A stretch of 64,000 nt of DNA. Source: an uncultured Clostridia bacterium. Its GTDB lineage: Bacteria; Bacillota; Clostridia; Oscillospirales; Acutalibacteraceae. Position numbers and translations under genes: made by a program. The stretch covers positions 1 through 64,000 of the forward strand of contig CALWIH010000001.1 of assembly GCA_944380675.1 (NCBI GenBank), given 5' to 3'. Positions 16,038 through 24,161 of the stretch are shown piece by piece. Numbering within the stretch: the stretch's first letter is position 1; every line of letters starts with the position of its first letter. Under the pieces are notes generated by a model. That model was not told the DNA's origin, did not search any database, and saw nothing but the letters and a program-made list of their open reading frames with translations.

Positions 16038-16443
16038 CTTTTTCGCACGGCTGCAGGCCGCCCTGCAGCGCTTTTTCTACGGCCGCTACGGCGGCGACCA
16101 GCTCAACTGGGCGCTGATCATCGTGTATCTTGTGCTGTGGGTCATCGGGCTTTTTACAGGCTTTTTCCTGTTCCCGCTGCTCTCCTGGCTCGTTTTTCTC
16201 CTCGTTATGCTTCGGATGCTTTCGCGCAACAGGGCGAAGCGCTGGGCGGAAAACCAGAAGTTTCTCCGAGGCTGGAACAGGTTCAAGGGCTTTTTCACGG
16301 GTCATGCCGCGGAGCTGCGCGACAAAGAACACCGCTATTATAAATGCCCCAAATGCAAAAATAAATTGCGCGTTCCCCGCGGAAAGGGAAAAATCCAGAT
16401 CACCTGCCCCGTCTGCCGGACGGAGTTTATCAAAAAGACATAA
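16030..16443 (+). CDS. Small membrane protein with C-terminal zinc ribbon
   Basis: A 137-residue protein of unknown function. Residues about 25-65 contain two adjacent hydrophobic helices (WALIIVYLVLWVIGLFTGFF and LFPLLSWLVFLLVMLRML), followed by a basic linker and a C-terminal ribbon with two pairs of Cys, CPKC and CPVC, spaced by a basic KNKLRVPRGKGKIQIT stretch. The ribbon is probably cytoplasmic and could bind zinc. It overlaps the MarR gene and ends at a terminator, so the two form a bicistronic operon. I do not recognise a named family. Confidence 0.75.
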   Translation: MNNFFARLQAALQRFFYGRYGGDQLNWALIIVYLVLWVIGLFTGFFLFPLLSWLVFLLVMLRMLSRNRAKRWAENQKFLRGWNRFKGFFTGHAAELRDKEHRYYKCPKCKNKLRVPRGKGKIQITCPVCRTEFIKKT

Positions 16444-16474
16444 GAAAAAGCCTGCTTGACGCAGGCTTTTTCTT
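16442..16474. terminator. Bidirectional terminator
   Basis: A perfect 14-base-pair hairpin (16442-16455 with 16461-16474, loop TTGAC) with A-rich and T-rich edges separates the zinc-ribbon gene from the convergent GNAT gene, whose stop it touches. Confidence 0.85.
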
Positions 16475-16901
16475 ATGCCAGTATTTTTTTCATCATGGTG
16501 TGCGGGACGGATTCGTCATACACAATTTCCCCGTACGCCGTATAGCCGAGCGATTCATAGAAGCCCCTCGCACGCACCTGCGCGCAGAGGCGGATTTCCC
16601 GCGCGCCGAGCGAGAGCGCCTTCTGCTCGAGCGCGTCCATGACGGCCGCCCCGAGACGCGCCCCGCGCCTTTCCCGCCGCACGGCGATCCGCCCGATGAC
16701 GCAGCCAGCCTCCCGCTCCTTGTCGGGGAACAGCCGCCCCGTCGCGAGAGGAAAGCCGTTTTCCCATGCGACGGCGTGCCACGCGTCCCGGTCGACGTCG
16801 TCAAACTCGGACGCCTCCGTGAAGCCCTGCTCGCGGACGAAGACCTCGAGCCGCACCTGCCGCCCGCCGGAGGGGAGACCCTTTGTGACGGTGATTTCCA
16901 C
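16473..16901 (-). CDS. GNAT-family N-acetyltransferase
   Basis: A 142-residue acetyltransferase. The acetyl-CoA loop is seen as VIGRIAVRRERRGARLGAAVMDALE (about residues 68-92), followed by a C-terminal RARGFYESLGYTAYGE and DESVPHTMMKKIL, the ending of the YjcF/ElaA-like group. The start is GTG with GAGGAGG about nine bases upstream. It begins 13 bases after the rRNA methyltransferase gene and probably shares its transcript. Substrate unknown. Confidence 0.82.
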   Translation of the reverse strand: MEITVTKGLPSGGRQVRLEVFVREQGFTEASEFDDVDRDAWHAVAWENGFPLATGRLFPDKEREAGCVIGRIAVRRERRGARLGAAVMDALEQKALSLGAREIRLCAQVRARGFYESLGYTAYGEIVYDESVPHTMMKKILA

Positions 16902-16914
16902 AGCGCCCGCCTCC

Positions 16915-18132
16915 TCAGACCACCTGGAACAGGTAGAATTTCAGATAGTTTGTCTCCGGGACGTTCCACAGAATCGGATGGTCGGGAGCCTGCTGCCGCG
17001 CCTCGATCTGGCGCAGCGAGCGTCCTGCGTCCGCGGCGGCGCTGTGGAGCATCCGGCAGAACAGCTCCTCGGTCATGAAGTGCGAGCACGAGCACGTCGC
17101 GAGATAGCCGCCGCGCGGCAGCAGCTGCATGGCGCGCCGGTTGATCTCGTGGTAGCCGCGCTCCGCGCTGCGCACCGTGCCGTGCGATTTCGTGAAGGCG
17201 GGCGGGTCGAGGATGATGTAGTCGAATTCCCGGCTTTTCGCCTCGCCCATCTCGGTGAGGAGGTCAAAGACGTTTGCTTTCCGGAACGACAGGTTGTCCG
17301 TCAGCCCGTTGAGCGCGGCGTTGCGCTGCGCCGTTTTGAGGGCGTCGGCGGAGACGTCCACCGCGCAGACGTGGCTCGCGCCAGCCTTCGCCGCGTTGAG
17401 CGCGAACGCGCCCGTGTGCGTGAAGCAGTCGAGCACCCGCTTCCCCGGCGCGAGGCGCGCCGCGGCGAGGCGGTTGTACTTCTGGTCGAGGAAAAAGCCC
17501 GTCTTCTGGCCGTTCACATAGTCGACCTCATAGCGAATCCCGTTCTCGCAGATTTCCGTCACGCCCGGCAGATCTGTGCGAAGGCCGTCCATGGTGTAAA
17601 AGCCCTTGCCCTGCTCCATGCCCTCGAGCTCGCGGATGCGCACGTCGTTTCTCTCGTAGAGGGCGTCGATTGTCTCGCCCGATTCGCGCAGGAGCTTTAC
17701 GAGCAGCGGGAAGATCACGTCCTTGCGCCGCTCCATCCCGAGGGAAAGCGTCTGCGCGACGAGAACGTTCGAGAAACGGTCGACCGTCAGGCCGGGGAAG
17801 AAGTCCGCCTCGCCGAAGATGAGCCGGCAGCACGAGACGTCCGGCCCCATGACGGTGCGGCGGTAGTCGATCGCGTGCCGGAGGCGGCGCTCGAAGAACG
17901 CCTCGCTGAAATCGTCGTTCGTGTTGCGGGAGAGAACCCGCAGGCGGATCTTGGAGTGGGAGTTGTAGAGCGCCGTGCCGAGCCAGCGACCTTTATGGCT
18001 CAGCACGTCGGCCAGACAGCCGTCCTCCGCTTCTCCGGAGAGAATCTCCGTATCGTAAACCCAGGGGTGGCCGAGGCGCAGGCTGCGTTCCGCCTTCTCG
18101 GTGATGGTAAACAGGGGATAGTTTCGTTCCAT
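16915..18132 (-). CDS. rlmI: Class I SAM-dependent rRNA methyltransferase (RlmI-like)
   Basis: A 405-residue enzyme resembling RlmI (YccW), which makes 5-methylcytosine at position 1962 of 23S rRNA. An N-terminal PUA-like region (LRLGHPWVYDTEI, about residues 18-30) is followed by an RlmI-type central domain (SCCRLIFGEADFFPGLTVDRF), the SAM motif VLDCFTHTGAFALNAAKAGA and the catalytic-site motif DYIILDPPAFTK. The start has AAAGGAAT upstream. It heads a two-gene unit with the GNAT gene. The family is clear; the exact target base is inferred. Confidence 0.85.
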   Translation of the reverse strand: MERNYPLFTITEKAERSLRLGHPWVYDTEILSGEAEDGCLADVLSHKGRWLGTALYNSHSKIRLRVLSRNTNDDFSEAFFERRLRHAIDYRRTVMGPDVSCCRLIFGEADFFPGLTVDRFSNVLVAQTLSLGMERRKDVIFPLLVKLLRESGETIDALYERNDVRIRELEGMEQGKGFYTMDGLRTDLPGVTEICENGIRYEVDYVNGQKTGFFLDQKYNRLAAARLAPGKRVLDCFTHTGAFALNAAKAGASHVCAVDVSADALKTAQRNAALNGLTDNLSFRKANVFDLLTEMGEAKSREFDYIILDPPAFTKSHGTVRSAERGYHEINRRAMQLLPRGGYLATCSCSHFMTEELFCRMLHSAAADAGRSLRQIEARQQAPDHPILWNVPETNYLKFYLFQVV

Positions 18133-18212
18133 GCTGCTGTATTCCTTTCCCCGGGCAGAGCCCGGACGGTTTCACCAAATGCTGTGCCCCCTATTATACC
18201 ACGCCGCAGGGC

Positions 18213-18250
18213 AAAAGAAAAGCCTGCGCGCCTTGCCGGGAGCGCAGGCT
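18213..18250 (-). terminator. Terminator of the polyphosphate kinase 2 gene
   Basis: On the minus strand AGCCTGCGC (18250-18242) pairs with 18229-18221 and is followed by TTTTCTTTT, seven bases after the stop codon. Confidence 0.85.
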
Positions 18251-18256
18251 GGTCGG

Positions 18257-19741
18257 TCAGTCGTCCTCGCGAATTTTGTCCTCGATGGCGCGGATGACGA
18301 TGTTGAGCGCCTTGAGTCTCGCGTAGCGCTTGTCCTTCGACTCCACGATGTACCACGGCGCGAATTCGGTGCTGGTCTTGCGCAGCATCTCGTTGATGGC
18401 CTTCTCATACTCCGGCCACTTTTCGCGGTTGCGCCAGTCCTCGGCGGTGATCTTCCACTGCTTTTCCGGCGTGTTCTGGCGTTCCGTAAAGCGCTCGAGC
18501 TGCGTGTCGGGATCGATATGAATCCAGAACTTCACGACGATGGCGCCCCAGCGGACGAGCTCGCGCTCGAACTCGTTCATCTCGTAGTAGGCGCGCTTCC
18601 AGTCCGCCTCGGAGCAGAGCCCCTCGAGGCGCTCCACCATCACGCGGCCGTACCAGCTGCGGTCGAAGATGGCGACGTGGCCCGTCTTCGGCAGACGCGT
18701 CCAGAAGCGCCACAGATAGTGCCGCGAGAGCTCGAACGACTCCGGCGCGGCGATGGGATGCACCTCCGCGCCGCGCGGATCGAGGGCGGCGGCGAGGCGC
18801 TTGATATTGCCGCCCTTTCCGGCGGCGTCCCAGCCCTCATAGACGATGATGAGCGGGATCTTCTTGCGGTACAGGACGTTGTGCAGCTGACGCAGGCGCT
18901 TCTGCGCGGCCTTGAGCTGCGCGCGGTAGTCCTCCTCGGAGCGGACAGCCTTATCGAGGCTGACCTTCGCGAGCTGCGGCATCCGCAGCACGGGGAAGCG
19001 CTCCGGATGCGGAAGCGGGGTGGAGCCGGGCCGTTGGGCGAGCGCCGCGTCGATGGTCTCCGTCAGGATGCGGAAGGCGGCGAGCTCGGCTTCCTTGCGG
19101 TTCGTCGCGTCGATGATGTTCCACGGCGCCCACGGCGCGTTTGTCGCCTCGAGATATTTGTCGAAGCGCTTGAGCTGCTTGTCGTAATGCTCGTTTTGCC
19201 GCCAGTCAGCCTTGCTGACGCGCCAGTCGGTGTTCTTGTCCTCCTCGAGCTCCTCAAGGCGCTTTCTCTGCTCGTCTCTGGAGATGTGCAGGAACAGCTT
19301 TACGACGAGATAGCCGTTCTCGACGAGCTGGCGCTCAAAGATGCGGATGCCCTCGAGACGCTCCGTGAGCTTCTTCTTGCCGAGCTCCTTGCTCTCGACG
19401 CTGCGCACCGTCTCCTCCGTCCAGCCGGAGTCGAAGATGACAATCTTCCCGTTCTGCGGGATCTTCGTGAAATAGTGCCAGAGGAACGGCTTGCGCAGCT
19501 CCTCGTCGGAGGGGACGCTTCTGGTGCACACATTGTAGAAGCGCGGATCAAGGTAGCGAATCAGCCGCCCGATCAGGCTGCCCTTTCCGGCCGCGCCCCA
19601 GCCCTCAATCAGTATGATGACGGGGAGCTTCTTCTCCTTGAGCTTCAGCTGCTGGGCAGACAGCTTTTCCCGGTATGCTTCAACGGCGGATTCCGCCGAC
19701 GGACGGTCCACTTCCCGTCCCAGAGGGAATTCCTTCAACAT
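18257..19741 (-). CDS. pap: Polyphosphate:AMP phosphotransferase (two-domain PPK2)
   Basis: A 494-residue enzyme of the PPK2 class II type, which phosphorylates AMP to ADP with polyphosphate. Two PPK2 domains lie in tandem. The first has Walker A EGWGAAGKGS but its Walker B region reads DSGWTEETV. The second has EGWDAAGKGG and the canonical DRSWYGRVMVERLEG. In characterised two-domain enzymes the C-terminal domain is catalytic, which fits the conserved residues here. The ATG at 19741 is chosen because AAAGG stands ten bases upstream; a GTG three codons earlier abuts that site. Monocistronic, ending in a clear terminator. It could help make ATP or manage AMP when energy is short. Confidence 0.9.
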   Translation of the reverse strand: MLKEFPLGREVDRPSAESAVEAYREKLSAQQLKLKEKKLPVIILIEGWGAAGKGSLIGRLIRYLDPRFYNVCTRSVPSDEELRKPFLWHYFTKIPQNGKIVIFDSGWTEETVRSVESKELGKKKLTERLEGIRIFERQLVENGYLVVKLFLHISRDEQRKRLEELEEDKNTDWRVSKADWRQNEHYDKQLKRFDKYLEATNAPWAPWNIIDATNRKEAELAAFRILTETIDAALAQRPGSTPLPHPERFPVLRMPQLAKVSLDKAVRSEEDYRAQLKAAQKRLRQLHNVLYRKKIPLIIVYEGWDAAGKGGNIKRLAAALDPRGAEVHPIAAPESFELSRHYLWRFWTRLPKTGHVAIFDRSWYGRVMVERLEGLCSEADWKRAYYEMNEFERELVRWGAIVVKFWIHIDPDTQLERFTERQNTPEKQWKITAEDWRNREKWPEYEKAINEMLRKTSTEFAPWYIVESKDKRYARLKALNIVIRAIEDKIREDD

Positions 19742-19900
19742 GAGCGCCACACCTTTCTTTTCGGCCCGGTTCGGCCTGTTTGGATCTGAATTGAAAAAAG
19801 GAATACATTAGTCTTAGTATAGCATTTCTATCGAAAGGATCCATATTTTTTTGAAAATTTTACAATAATCTGGATGGAACCGATGATTTTGCCCTTGATC

Positions 19901-19930
19901 TTGTCCCTGAAACGATAAGTGTGATACAAT
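19901..19930 (+). promoter_or_regulatory. Promoter of the gluQ gene
   Basis: TTGTCC (19901-19906), 18 bases, TACAAT (19925-19930). The expected start near 19937 lies after an upstream in-frame ATG at 19929, supporting the ATG at 19965 as start codon. Confidence 0.6.
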
Positions 19931-19964
19931 GAAATCTGAAATTGGGGAGGGGGACTGGGCGAAA

Positions 19965-20921
19965 ATGGACAGACAGGTTGTCGGGCGGTTTGCGCCGAGC
20001 CCGAGCGGCAGGATGCATCTGGGCAACGTCTTCTGCGCGCTGCTGGCCTGGCTCGCGGCCCGATCGGAGAATGGAGCCGTCGTGCTGCGCCATGAGGATC
20101 TCGACCCGGAGCGCTGCCCGCGCCGGTACGCGGAGCTCCTCGAGGACGATCTGCTCTGGCTCGGCCTCGACTGGGACGAGGGCGGCAGCCGCGGCGGCCC
20201 GCGCGGCCCGTATTACCAGAGCGAGCGCACCGCCTTCTACGAGGAGGCGTACGAGCGCCTGCGCGCCATGGGGCTGATTTATCCGTGCTTCTGCAGCCGC
20301 GCGGAGCTTCACGCTGCCGAAGCGCCCCATCTCTCGGACGGCCGCGTCCTCTATTCGGGGCGCTGCCGGTCGCTCACGCCGGAGGAGCGCCGCGCCCTCT
20401 CCGAGCGCCGCCGCCCCGCGGGACGGCTCATGGTGCCGGACGAGGAGATCGCGTTCACCGACCTCTCCTGCGGCGCGTACCGCGAAAACCTCGCCGCCAT
20501 GTGCGGGGACTTTCTCGTCCGCCGCTCCGACGGCGTCTTCGCCTACCAGCTCGCCGTCGTCGTGGACGACGCCCTCATGGGCGTGACGCAGGTCGTCCGG
20601 GGCCGCGATCTGCTCGACTCCACGCCGCGCCAGCTGTACCTGTACCGCCTCCTCGGCTATACGCCGCCCGCCTTCGGGCACATCCCGCTCCTGCTCGACC
20701 CCGCGGGCGCGCGCCTCTCGAAGCGCGACGCCGCCCTCGACCTCGGCAGGCTCCGCGCCCGCTTCACGCCGGAGCAGCTCCTCGGCCAGCTCGCCTTCGC
20801 GGGCGGCCTTCTGGAGCAGCCGGAGCCGGTCACGGCGCGGGAGCTCGTCCCCCTCTTCGCGTGGGAGAAGCTTCCCGCTGCCGACGTCCGCCTCCCCGCG
20901 TCGATCTGGGAGGAGGGCTGA
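19965..20921 (+). CDS. gluQ: Glutamyl-queuosine tRNA(Asp) synthetase (GluQRS)
   Basis: A 318-residue paralogue of glutamyl-tRNA synthetase that lacks the anticodon-binding domain. It charges glutamate onto the queuosine base of tRNA-Asp rather than onto a tRNA end. Seen are the HIGH-like RFAPSPSGRMHLGN (about residues 8-21), a zinc-site region beginning YPCFCSRAEL and ending YSGRC, the segment VVDDALMGVTQVVRGRDLLDST, and the KMSKS-like RLSKRDAALDL. The start is set by the promoter position. A broken gene follows on the opposite strand, nine bases after its stop. Confidence 0.9.
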   Translation: MDRQVVGRFAPSPSGRMHLGNVFCALLAWLAARSENGAVVLRHEDLDPERCPRRYAELLEDDLLWLGLDWDEGGSRGGPRGPYYQSERTAFYEEAYERLRAMGLIYPCFCSRAELHAAEAPHLSDGRVLYSGRCRSLTPEERRALSERRRPAGRLMVPDEEIAFTDLSCGAYRENLAAMCGDFLVRRSDGVFAYQLAVVVDDALMGVTQVVRGRDLLDSTPRQLYLYRLLGYTPPAFGHIPLLLDPAGARLSKRDAALDLGRLRARFTPEQLLGQLAFAGGLLEQPEPVTARELVPLFAWEKLPAADVRLPASIWEEG

Positions 20922-20930
20922 GCAGGGCGG

Positions 20931-21994
20931 TTACGGCCTGTACGCGCGGCACGCCTCGGCGTAGGCGAGAACGTTCTCCCACGGCACCTCCGGCTCGAGC
21001 AGATGCGTGGGAGCGGGGAGCAGGCCGCCGAAGGGCTTCGCGATTTGCAGGTGCTTCCACATTGTTTCACGCACCTGCTGCGGCGTGCCGAACGGCATCG
21101 TCGTCTGCGTGCCGATCGTCCCGTGGAAGCTGATCTTCCCGCCGTATTCCCTGCAGATCGCGCCGAAGTCCATGCTTTCCGGCTGGACGGGATTGAGAAC
21201 GTCGACGCCCGCCTCAATCAGATGGGGGGAGGAACGGCGTGACGAAGCCGCAGCTGTGGCAAAAGACGAGAATATCCGGGTTGACGGCCCTGGCCGCCCG
21301 AATCACGGCCGCCAGCCGCGGCTTGAGCCATTTGCAGTAAAGCTCGAGGCTCATCATCGGCGTGCGCTGCATCCCGATGTCGTCGCCGAGACAGAGCATA
21401 TCGACGCCCGCCCTCGCGTAGCTCGCGGCGCGGTGCGCGGCTCGTGCCGTCACCTCGTCGAGCAGGTAGGACGCGATCGGGTCATCGCTCATCATGTCCA
21501 TCATCAGGTCTTCCATCCCGCGGATGTACCATGCCGTTTCCCAGACGGTCATCTGCATATTGCCGCACGCGGCGAGCCCCTTCGCGTGGATTGCGCCGAC
21601 GGCCTCCCTCTGCTTCGACGCGTCCCCGTGCAGAAAGTCCGGCAGGCGGGTACGCTCTGACCTCCGCGAGGCTGTCGATCCCGCGCAGCGGGCTGCGCAG
21701 ATACGTCATGTGCTTCGCCGCGGCGCTGCCCGGCTCGTGCGCGACGCCCCACAGGTCGATCTGCGACCCGGGCTTGAGATTCGGGTGGTAGGGGAGATAC
21801 CGGCCCGCGTCCTCGGGAACCGCGAGATCCGGCACGTTCCTCCACGGCATCTCAAAAAAGTCGCGGTACGGCAGCGAGCCGCCCGTCCGCTTCCGATATT
21901 CCTCCTCGAGGGAGGGGCAGAGGCTGAATTCCGCAGGCATCCATTCGTACGGCTCCCTGCGCAGGAGAGCCAGCAGATTTTCCCGCTGATTCAC
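20931..21994 (-). pseudogene. Uroporphyrinogen decarboxylase-like protein, broken by two frameshifts
   Basis: Joined across two frame changes this region encodes about 353 residues of a URO-D-superfamily protein, the group that includes uroporphyrinogen decarboxylase and cobamide-dependent methyltransferases. It starts at 21994 (MNQRENLLALLRREPYEWMP) and ends at 20931. Reading continues to about 21650 (...DSLAEVRAYP), where one extra base in 21641-21650 shifts the frame; the second frame (LPDFLHGDASKQREAV..., GVDMLCLGDDIGMQ, FCHSCGFVTPFLP) runs to a six-G run at 21224-21229, where one extra base causes a stop; the third frame (HLIEAGVDVLNPVQPESMDFG, SFHGTIGTQTTMPFGTP) finishes the protein. 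Removing one base at each place restores the full frame. It is either a young pseudogene or carries sequence errors. No corrinoid protein or partner methyltransferase lies nearby. Confidence 0.82.
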
Positions 21995-22112
21995 GTTCCA
22001 TCCATCCTTTCCGCCCGGTTTTTCCGGCGATTCCTATTCCGTCAGTATAGCAGACGGCAGGAAAAAAGAAACAGATTTCTTCTGAAAGCACGAGAAAAAA
22101 TATGCTTTTTGT

Positions 22113-22160
22113 GAAAACAGGCTGCCGCACAGCGTTTCGCGCGTGCGGCAGCCTGTTTTC
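22113..22160. terminator. Terminator of the serine dehydratase operon
   Basis: A perfect 18-base-pair hairpin (22113-22130 with 22143-22160, 12-base loop) with a TTTTC edge on both strands. It lies ten bases after the sdaAA stop and upstream of the broken URO-D-like gene. Confidence 0.85.
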
Positions 22161-22170
22161 TCTGTTCTGG

Positions 22171-23043
22171 TCAGCTCTCCGACGCGAGCCGCTCCGCGAT
22201 GGCCTTTCCCGTCGGCGTCGCCGCGAGGCCGCCCGCGCCCGTCTCGCGCAGGGAATCGTCCATCGCCGCGCCGACCTGGGCCATCGCGTCGATCACCTCG
22301 TCGGCCGGGATGCGGCATTCGACGCCTGCGAGCGCCATATCGGCGCAGCTCAGCGCGTTGACAGCCCCGACGACGTTGCGGTGGATGCACGGCACCTCCA
22401 CGAGACCGGCGACGGGGTCGCAGACGAGCCCCATCAGGTTCGAGAGCGCCAGCGCGCAGGCGTTCGCGCACATGGCGGGCGAGCCGCCGCGCAGATCGGC
22501 GAGCGCAGCCGCCGCCATCGCCGAGGCCGCGCCGACCTCCGCCTGACAGCCGCCCTCCGCGCCGGAGATCGACGCCCGCGACGCGATGACCTCGCCGAAG
22601 CCTGCCGCGACGTACAGCGCGCGCAGCAGCGCCTCTTCATCCTCCCCGCGCCGCAGCAGCGGGAGCAGGACGGCGGGCAGCACGCCGCACGAGCCCGCTG
22701 TCGGCGCGGCGACGATGCGCTTCATGCACGCGTTGCATTCGCTGACCTTGAGCGCCTCCACAATGACCTCTTGAAAGAACCGCCCTCCGTAGAGCGCGCC
22801 GTTTTCCATCGCCGCGCTGACCTTCGCGCTGTCGCCTCCGGCCAGACCGCTGTGCGAGCGCTCCTGCGGGCGGTACGCGTCCCCGGACGCCTTCATCGCG
22901 TCCCAGAGGCGCTTCATCTGCCGCAGGGAATCCTCTCGCGTGCCCTGCCCTTCCTTCAAATCCTCCCGCAGAATAACCTCCCACAGCGGCAGAGCCGTCC
23001 GCTCCGCCTCCTGTACGAGGGCTGCGATGGAATCGATCGCCAT
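22171..23043 (-). CDS. sdaAA: L-serine dehydratase, alpha subunit
   Basis: A 290-residue subunit of the iron-sulfur L-serine dehydratase, which deaminates serine to pyruvate and ammonia. Cysteines expected to hold the [4Fe-4S] cluster are seen in ECNACMKRIV, APTAGSCGVLPAVLLP and VCDPVAGLVEVPCIHRN, with SGAEGGCQAEVGAASAMAAAA between them. The start at 23043 has GGAGG seven bases upstream; a longer reading would overlap the beta-subunit stop. It follows the beta gene by 13 bases. The two-subunit layout is the Gram-positive, anaerobe-type form. Confidence 0.95.
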   Translation of the reverse strand: MAIDSIAALVQEAERTALPLWEVILREDLKEGQGTREDSLRQMKRLWDAMKASGDAYRPQERSHSGLAGGDSAKVSAAMENGALYGGRFFQEVIVEALKVSECNACMKRIVAAPTAGSCGVLPAVLLPLLRRGEDEEALLRALYVAAGFGEVIASRASISGAEGGCQAEVGAASAMAAAALADLRGGSPAMCANACALALSNLMGLVCDPVAGLVEVPCIHRNVVGAVNALSCADMALAGVECRIPADEVIDAMAQVGAAMDDSLRETGAGGLAATPTGKAIAERLASES

Positions 23044-23056
23044 ACTGCGCCTCCTC

Positions 23057-23719
23057 TCAGACGTCAAGGTTCAGCCGGGTGACGCGCGCCACGCCGTCCG
23101 CCCGCTCAAGCTCCTCCGCCAGATCGGCGGGGATAAACTGGTCGCACTCGATCACCATCACGGCGTAGCCGCCGGGAAAATTCCGGCACAGCTGCATCGT
23201 CGCGATGTTGAGGCCGAAGCGCGCGAGGAGCGCCGTCACCAGCGCGGCGCAGCCGGGCTTGTCCTCGTTGTGGACGATGAGCGTGTTGCAGCCGCCGGAG
23301 AAGCCCGTCTCGATCCCGTCGACGCGGCAGATCTGGATTCGTCCTCCGCCGAGGGAGGAGGCGACCACCTCGAGCCGTTCCCCGTCCGCGTTCTCCACGG
23401 AGAGCGCCGCGGTGTTCGGGTGGACGTTCTTGAGCGTCCCGGTCGTGAAGGAGAACGCGAGCCCCGCCTGCTCCGCGAGGGCGAAGCTGTCGGGGATGCG
23501 CGGGTCGTCCGGGAGCATCCCGAGCAGCCCCGCGACGATGGCGCGGTCGGTGCCGTGGCCGCGGCCCGTCTTCGCGAACGAGCCGTGCAGCAGGATGTCC
23601 GCCTTCACCGGCTCGCCGCCGAGCATGGCGCGCGTGACGAGCCCTATCTTGGCCGCTCCGGCGGTGTGGGAGCTCGACGGCCCCGTCATAATGGGGCCGA
23701 TGACGTCGAACAGCCTCAT
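23057..23719 (-). CDS. sdaAB: L-serine dehydratase, beta subunit (ACT domain)
   Basis: A 220-residue partner of SdaAA. It opens with MRLFDVIGPIMTGPSSSHTAGAAKIG, the beta-subunit signature that helps shape the active site, and ends with an ACT domain (GCNTLIVHNEDKPGCAALVTALLARFGLNIATM), usually a site for serine or structural contact. The ATG at 23719 overlaps the stop of the preceding 89-residue gene by four bases (ATGA), so translation is coupled. Length is standard. Confidence 0.95.
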   Translation of the reverse strand: MRLFDVIGPIMTGPSSSHTAGAAKIGLVTRAMLGGEPVKADILLHGSFAKTGRGHGTDRAIVAGLLGMLPDDPRIPDSFALAEQAGLAFSFTTGTLKNVHPNTAALSVENADGERLEVVASSLGGGRIQICRVDGIETGFSGGCNTLIVHNEDKPGCAALVTALLARFGLNIATMQLCRNFPGGYAVMVIECDQFIPADLAEELERADGVARVTRLNLDV

Positions 23720-23985
23720 GCCTTGCCTCCCTCGTGCAGCGCCTGATACTGCGCTTCCAGCCACGCGAGCGCGCCGGAGAAGCCCTCCTCGTCGAGCGGA
23801 AAGCTCTCGCTCGCGGCAATTTCGCTCTTGTCCATGCAGAGCGCCCCCAGCCAGACGGAGGCTTCGATTTTCTCCTTGCTCCCGGCGTTGAGCTTGTAGT
23901 TAAAGCCGTCCAGACTGCCGCAGTAGACGTTGTAGTTCAGTGTAAAATAATCCGCCTTCGGGATCTCAAAGCGGTTTTCTTCCAT
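23716..23985 (-). CDS. Hypothetical 89-residue protein opening the serine dehydratase operon
   Basis: A small soluble acidic protein with no signal peptide or membrane segment and no family that I recognise. It contains an aromatic-rich N-terminal half (ADYFTLNYNVYCGSLDGFNYKLN) and a C-terminal amphipathic helix (GFSGALAWLEAQYQALHEGG). GGAAGGAGA lies about nine bases before the ATG, and its stop overlaps the sdaAB start by four bases, so it is a translated gene made in step with the enzyme. Context suggests a role tied to serine dehydratase, but this is only inference. Confidence 0.7.
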   Translation of the reverse strand: MEENRFEIPKADYFTLNYNVYCGSLDGFNYKLNAGSKEKIEASVWLGALCMDKSEIAASESFPLDEEGFSGALAWLEAQYQALHEGGKA

Positions 23986-24016
23986 GCAGATGATCTCCTT
24001 CCCCGCCTCGACGGCG

Positions 24017-24093
24017 GCCGTCCTGTTCGGCCGAGCGGGACTCTGCGCAGCGGCGGCGTCTTCGCCCGCGGCAGAGAGCTCCCGCCGGACGGC
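24017..24093 (-). ncRNA. Structured 5' leader of the serine dehydratase operon
   Basis: In the 5' untranslated region (expected from about 24112 to 23986) three nested pairings form one long rod: 24087-24093 with 24017-24023 (GCCGTCC/GGACGGC), 24080-24085 with 24035-24040 (GCGGGA/TCCCGC) and 24071-24076 with 24041-24046 (CTCTGC/GCAGAG), capped by a GGCG/CGCC hairpin at 24055-24066. No U-run follows, so it is not a simple terminator. It lacks the conserved core of the glycine riboswitch. High GC content makes chance pairing possible. Confidence 0.45.
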
Positions 24094-24118
24094 AGGCTCC
24101 TTTTAGAATGCCCCTTCC

Positions 24119-24147
24119 ATGATAGCCGTATCCAACGAAAAAGGCAA
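24119..24147 (-). promoter_or_regulatory. Promoter of the hypothetical-sdaAB-sdaAA operon
   Basis: On the minus strand TTGCCT (24147-24142), 17 bases, TATCAT (24124-24119). The -35 box overlaps a small AAAAAGGC/GCCTTTTT hairpin at 24138-24157 that belongs to the preceding transcript end. Confidence 0.6.
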
Positions 24148-24161
24148 GCGCCTTTTTTGCG

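Noticed and set aside
21224-21229. Programmed frameshift in the URO-D-like gene
   Set aside because: A six-G run could slip, but a second, separate frame change upstream makes decay or sequence error more likely.
23986-24112. Glycine riboswitch before the serine dehydratase operon
   Set aside because: The conserved glycine aptamer core is not present; only a long rod-like hairpin is seen.
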